From assembly GCA_964627045.1 (NCBI GenBank), contig CAZVIK010000085.1, positions 1 to 16,081 on the forward strand: a stretch of DNA of 16,081 bases, given 5' to 3'. Positions 13,508 to 16,081 of this stretch are shown here, piece after piece. Numbering within the stretch: position 1 is the first letter of the stretch; every line of letters starts with the position of its first letter. The notes beneath the pieces are model-generated. The model had not been told where the DNA came from. It saw only the letters and a program-made list of their open reading frames with translations, and ran no database searches. The DNA is from CAZVIK01 sp964627045 (GTDB lineage: Bacteria; Acidobacteriota; Terriglobia; Bryobacterales; Bryobacteraceae). The translations under genes were made by a program, and so were the position numbers.

Positions 13508-14716
13508 GTGATTGCGCTGGCCATCTTCGGCGGCACCTACCTGGCGCTGGCCATCGGCACCTTCCCAGGCACGCGCATCGACCGCACCGGCGCGGCCATC
13601 ATCGGCGCGAGCCTGATGCTGGGCCTGAACGTCCTGACCTTCGATGAGGCGGTGCGTGCCGTGGATTACTCGACCATCGTGCTGCTGTTCGGCATGATGA
13701 TCGTCGTCGCCAACCTGCGCCTGTCGGGCTTCTTCCGCCTGGTGAGCGCCTGGACCGTGCGGCACGCGCATCATCCGTGGACGCTCCTCGGTGCGATCGT
13801 CGCGACCTCCGGCGTCCTTTCAGCCTTCTTCGTAAACGACACGATGTGCCTGGTGCTGACGCCGCTCGCCGTCGAGGTGACGCTCGCGCTGCGCCGCAAT
13901 CCCCTGCCCTACCTGCTGGCGGTAGCGATGGCGTCCAACGTGGGCAGCGTCGCCACCATCACCGGCAACCCGCAGAACATGATGATCGGGAGCCTGTCGG
14001 GGATTCCTTACCTTACGTTCTCGGCGGCACTGGCGCCGGTGGCCGCGATCGGGCTGGCAATCACCTTCGCCGTGATCGTACTGATGTTCCCGGGCGAGTT
14101 CCGTGACCGCCAGCGGGTAGAGATGGCCGAGTTGCGCGTAAGAGTGAACCGCGTGCTTCTGTGGAAGGCCGTGGCCGTTTCCGCCGGGATGATCGTATTC
14201 TTCTTCGCGGGGTGGCCGATCGCGAAGGTGGCCGTGGTGGCCGGCGCGCTGCTGTTGATCACCCGGCGCGTCAAGCCGGAGAAGGTGTACCACGAAATCG
14301 ATTGGTCGCTGCTGGCCATGTTCGCGGGGCTGTTTATCGTGGTGGCGGGCGTGGAGAAGACCTCGCTCGAAAGGGAGTTGTTCGCCTACGCCTCGCAGTT
14401 CGGCCTCGACCGCGTGAGCGTGCTGACGGCGTTTTCCGCGCTGCTTTCCAACGTTGTCAGCAATGTGCCAGCCGTGCTGGTATTCCGGCCGGTGGTTGCC
14501 CGGCTGGCCGACCCGACGCTCGGATGGCTGACTCTCGCAATGTCTTCGACGCTGGCTGGAAACCTGACGGTGCTCGGATCGGTCGCCAACCTCATCGTGG
14601 TGCAACGGGCCCGCCGGGACGTGCGGATTTCGTTCTGGGATTACTGCCGCGTGGGCATCCCGCTGACTCTGATGACGCTGGCCGCCGGAGCGGCTTGGCT
14701 CGGCTGGACTCGCTGA
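13508..14716 (+). CDS. Ion transporter superfamily permease (ArsB/CitM/NhaD-like)
   Basis: Polytopic inner-membrane protein of the ion transporter (IT) superfamily, which includes arsenite, citrate and sulfate permeases and Na+/H+ antiporters. The 402 residues form about 11 hydrophobic segments. Two inverted halves each carry a discontinuous-helix motif of the family: FFVNDTMCLVLTPLAVEV followed by ITGNPQNMMIG in the first, and SNVVSNVPAVLVF followed by LTVLGSVANLIVV in the second. The Asn-Pro-Gln-Asn and Gly-Ser-Val-Ala-Asn loops normally bind the ion. There is no arsR or arsC nearby, so an arsenic role is not supported by context, and the substrate is unresolved. It starts at GTG right after a TACACT box and ends 19 bases from a converging gene. 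Confidence 0.85.
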   Translation: MIALAIFGGTYLALAIGTFPGTRIDRTGAAIIGASLMLGLNVLTFDEAVRAVDYSTIVLLFGMMIVVANLRLSGFFRLVSAWTVRHAHHPWTLLGAIVATSGVLSAFFVNDTMCLVLTPLAVEVTLALRRNPLPYLLAVAMASNVGSVATITGNPQNMMIGSLSGIPYLTFSAALAPVAAIGLAITFAVIVLMFPGEFRDRQRVEMAELRVRVNRVLLWKAVAVSAGMIVFFFAGWPIAKVAVVAGALLLITRRVKPEKVYHEIDWSLLAMFAGLFIVVAGVEKTSLERELFAYASQFGLDRVSVLTAFSALLSNVVSNVPAVLVFRPVVARLADPTLGWLTLAMSSTLAGNLTVLGSVANLIVVQRARRDVRISFWDYCRVGIPLTLMTLAAGAAWLGWTR

Positions 14717-14735
14717 CGGGACGGCTTGTGGGCCT

Positions 14736-15146
14736 CTACTTTTGTTGGAGCGACTCCAGGTGACGCGTGAGGTTCCGCACCCGGAGTTTGACCACCGCTT
14801 CGTCGCTTCCGCCCCGCAGCCGGAACACCGTCCCCCAAACCGGCATGTCGGCAGTGCCATGCGCCGCGATTTCGGCCGAGCCCTCGATGGTCTGAAACAC
14901 CCGCACCTCCGGGAACTTGCCGCCGTGGCGCCGCGAGAGCGTCGTGAGATCGATGGGCGGGGCCTTGAGGGCCCGCGCCACTGGGCCGTACCCTTTGCCG
15001 TCCAGGCCGTGACAGGACGCGCAGTAAGCGCGGTACATCTCGCGTCCGGAATCGGCCGGCGCCATGCTGCCAGGCTTCTGCGCGTAGAGTCCGCCCAACA
15101 GAAGCAGGGAGGGAAGGCCCAATGCCAAGGCGAGTTGACGTTTCAT
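14736..15146 (-). CDS. Secreted monohaem c-type cytochrome
   Basis: Small electron carrier of the periplasm or outer face of the inner membrane. ATG 15146 is chosen because AGGAG lies five bases upstream and the protein then begins with a signal peptide (MKRQLALALGLPSLLLLGGLYAQ). The haem site CASCH is at 42-46, and Met101 in ADMPVWG is the likely distal ligand; this is a class I cytochrome c layout in 136 residues. GREMYRAYCASCHGLDGKG is typical of cytochromes that serve periplasmic dehydrogenases or oxidases. It follows the TonB-dependent receptor gene after only eight bases, and its ribosome site overlaps that gene's stop codon, so the two are co-expressed. The redox partner is not visible. 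Confidence 0.9.
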   Translation of the reverse strand: MKRQLALALGLPSLLLLGGLYAQKPGSMAPADSGREMYRAYCASCHGLDGKGYGPVARALKAPPIDLTTLSRRHGGKFPEVRVFQTIEGSAEIAAHGTADMPVWGTVFRLRGGSDEAVVKLRVRNLTRHLESLQQK

Positions 15147-15154
15147 CCTGTCTC

Positions 15155-16081
15155 CTACCAATACCACCGCAGCTTGACACCGAGGGTCCGCGGTTGCACC
15201 AACCGCGTGCCGACGAAGATCGATTGGAAGTTGTATAGCCCCGTCCGGTTGGTGAGGTTGGTCGCCTGGAAGACGGCCTCCCAAACGCGCTGATCGTTCC
15301 GGCGGCGCTCGTAGCCCAGTGCGAAATCGACGATCAGGCGTGAGCGCACCCGGGGCGGGTCCGAGGCGAGGTTCACGTAGGGCAAAAGGTCGAAGTAGTC
15401 GGGGTCCGAGGCGACCTGCGCCGGATCCGAGGGGTTGGAGACTAACCCGCTATCGTAACGCGCCGAAGCGGTGGTCCAGATGCTGCGCCACGGGCGGTAC
15501 GTGTAGACGCCCTGAACGCCGAGCTTCTGGTCGTGATCGATGATGAACGGTCCCGAACTGAGCGAGTCAATCGCCGCGCTCCCCAAAAACAGTCCGCCGG
15601 TGAAGGGGGGCGTGACCAGGACCTTGTAGTGCGTAAAGCTCAGCGAGCCCGACATGTTTCTGGTTTCGGGCACGGTGATGCGTCCTTCGGCGCCGCGCAC
15701 CGTGGCTTTGGCCAGGGCGGTCGGGAAAATAATGCCGGTGTTAAAGAAGTTGTCGTTGTCGTGCAGGTTGCGGATGTCCTTGCGGTAGTACATCGCATTG
15801 ACGCTGAGCTTTCCCGCGATGGACTGCTGTGCTCCGACCTCGTAGACGTTCTGCCGCTCCGGCGAGATTCGGATCAGAGCGCCGCCGAGCGTGGCGCGGA
15901 TATCGGGCGGCACCAGCACGGCGGACTTCTCTGAATTCGAGAGCAGCAGGTTCTCGTTCACCGGCGTCTGGTAGATCCGGTTATAGGAAGCCCGCAGGAC
16001 GGTCCCGGTGGCGTCGATGTTGTACGCCGCGCCGAGCCGGGGCTGCAACTGCGCGCCATCGACCAGGAACGAGTATTTGTC
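15155..16081 (-). CDS. TonB-dependent receptor, C-terminal part of the beta-barrel (cut by window edge)
   Basis: Outer-membrane receptor for active uptake of large or scarce ligands, energised through TonB. Only the last 308 residues are in the window; the frame stays open to base 16081, so the plug and first strands lie outside. The visible part shows alternating polar/hydrophobic barrel strands with extracellular loops rich in Asp, Asn and Pro. LRASYNRIYQTP resembles late-barrel sequence of this family, and NLTNRTGLYNFQSIFVGTRLVQPRTLGVKLRWYW-type ending includes the LTN box and a terminal aromatic residue, as expected for insertion by the Bam machinery. The stop TAG (15155-15157) overlaps the ribosome site of the cytochrome c gene. 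In Acidobacteriota such receptors are numerous and often Oar-like; the ligand is unknown. Confidence 0.85.
   Translation of the reverse strand, partial: DKYSFLVDGAQLQPRLGAAYNIDATGTVLRASYNRIYQTPVNENLLLSNSEKSAVLVPPDIRATLGGALIRISPERQNVYEVGAQQSIAGKLSVNAMYYRKDIRNLHDNDNFFNTGIIFPTALAKATVRGAEGRITVPETRNMSGSLSFTHYKVLVTPPFTGGLFLGSAAIDSLSSGPFIIDHDQKLGVQGVYTYRPWRSIWTTASARYDSGLVSNPSDPAQVASDPDYFDLLPYVNLASDPPRVRSRLIVDFALGYERRRNDQRVWEAVFQATNLTNRTGLYNFQSIFVGTRLVQPRTLGVKLRWYW

Noticed and set aside
13508..14716. Calling the ion permease an arsenite efflux pump (arsB)
   Set aside because: The fold motifs are shared by citrate, sulfate and sodium transporters, and no arsenic-resistance genes are nearby.
1..16081. 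CRISPR array, tRNA, rRNA or insertion sequence
   Set aside because: No regularly spaced repeats, cloverleaf-like sequence, rRNA motifs, transposase sequence or terminal inverted repeats were seen on either strand.

Overview
The window looks like a scaffold from a high-GC soil-type bacterium, most plausibly an Acidobacteriota of the Bryobacterales/Solibacter kind. The reasons are strong G/C third positions in most genes, a TonB-dependent receptor paired with a small cytochrome c, and a recognisable style of gene start in which a TATAGT/TACACT box sits almost on the start codon. The lineage is inferred, not proven. A run of ten N at 5958-5967 marks an assembly gap of unknown true size. The first ~200 bases have a composition unlike everything after them, so parts of the contig may be mosaic or chimeric.

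Left part (1-4500). A 5'-truncated ketoacyl-ACP synthase III-like gene is followed by a conserved gene of unknown function. Between them are 227 bases that may hold a KAS III remnant. A NodB-type polysaccharide deacetylase runs the other way, and a class II fructose-bisphosphate aldolase lies upstream of it on the same strand. A perfect 10-bp GC hairpin lies between the aldolase and the deacetylase.

Middle (4500-5967). After an intergenic stretch with a strong hairpin comes a HicB-like small protein whose stop codon overlaps (ATGA) the start of a 50-residue acidic protein; no HicA toxin is present. A lower-GC block then carries a 176-residue all-helical, HEPN-like protein of unknown function, behind an extended -10 promoter. 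The block ends in an AT-rich stretch with a perfect TTGACA box that runs into the assembly gap.

Right part (5968-16081). An RNase R family exoribonuclease lacking its N-terminal domains is followed by an O-antigen-type ABC ATPase (Wzt-like, with a C-terminal sugar-binding domain) that has no permease beside it. Overlapping it are a POT-family peptide/proton symporter, an M24 aminopeptidase (Xaa-Pro type) and a secreted GH31-like protein missing the nucleophile half of its catalytic barrel. These four form one tightly packed, partly overlapping run that looks co-transcribed. An ArsB/CitM-type ion permease follows with its own promoter. On the opposite strand the window ends in a TonB-dependent receptor C-terminus directly followed by a signal-bearing monohaem cytochrome c.

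The clearest functional logic is oligopeptide uptake plus cleavage (POT + M24). The most unusual items are the core-deleted GH31 protein, the HicB/50-residue pair beside a HEPN-like gene, the composition break inside the KAS III gene, and the near-leaderless gene starts.
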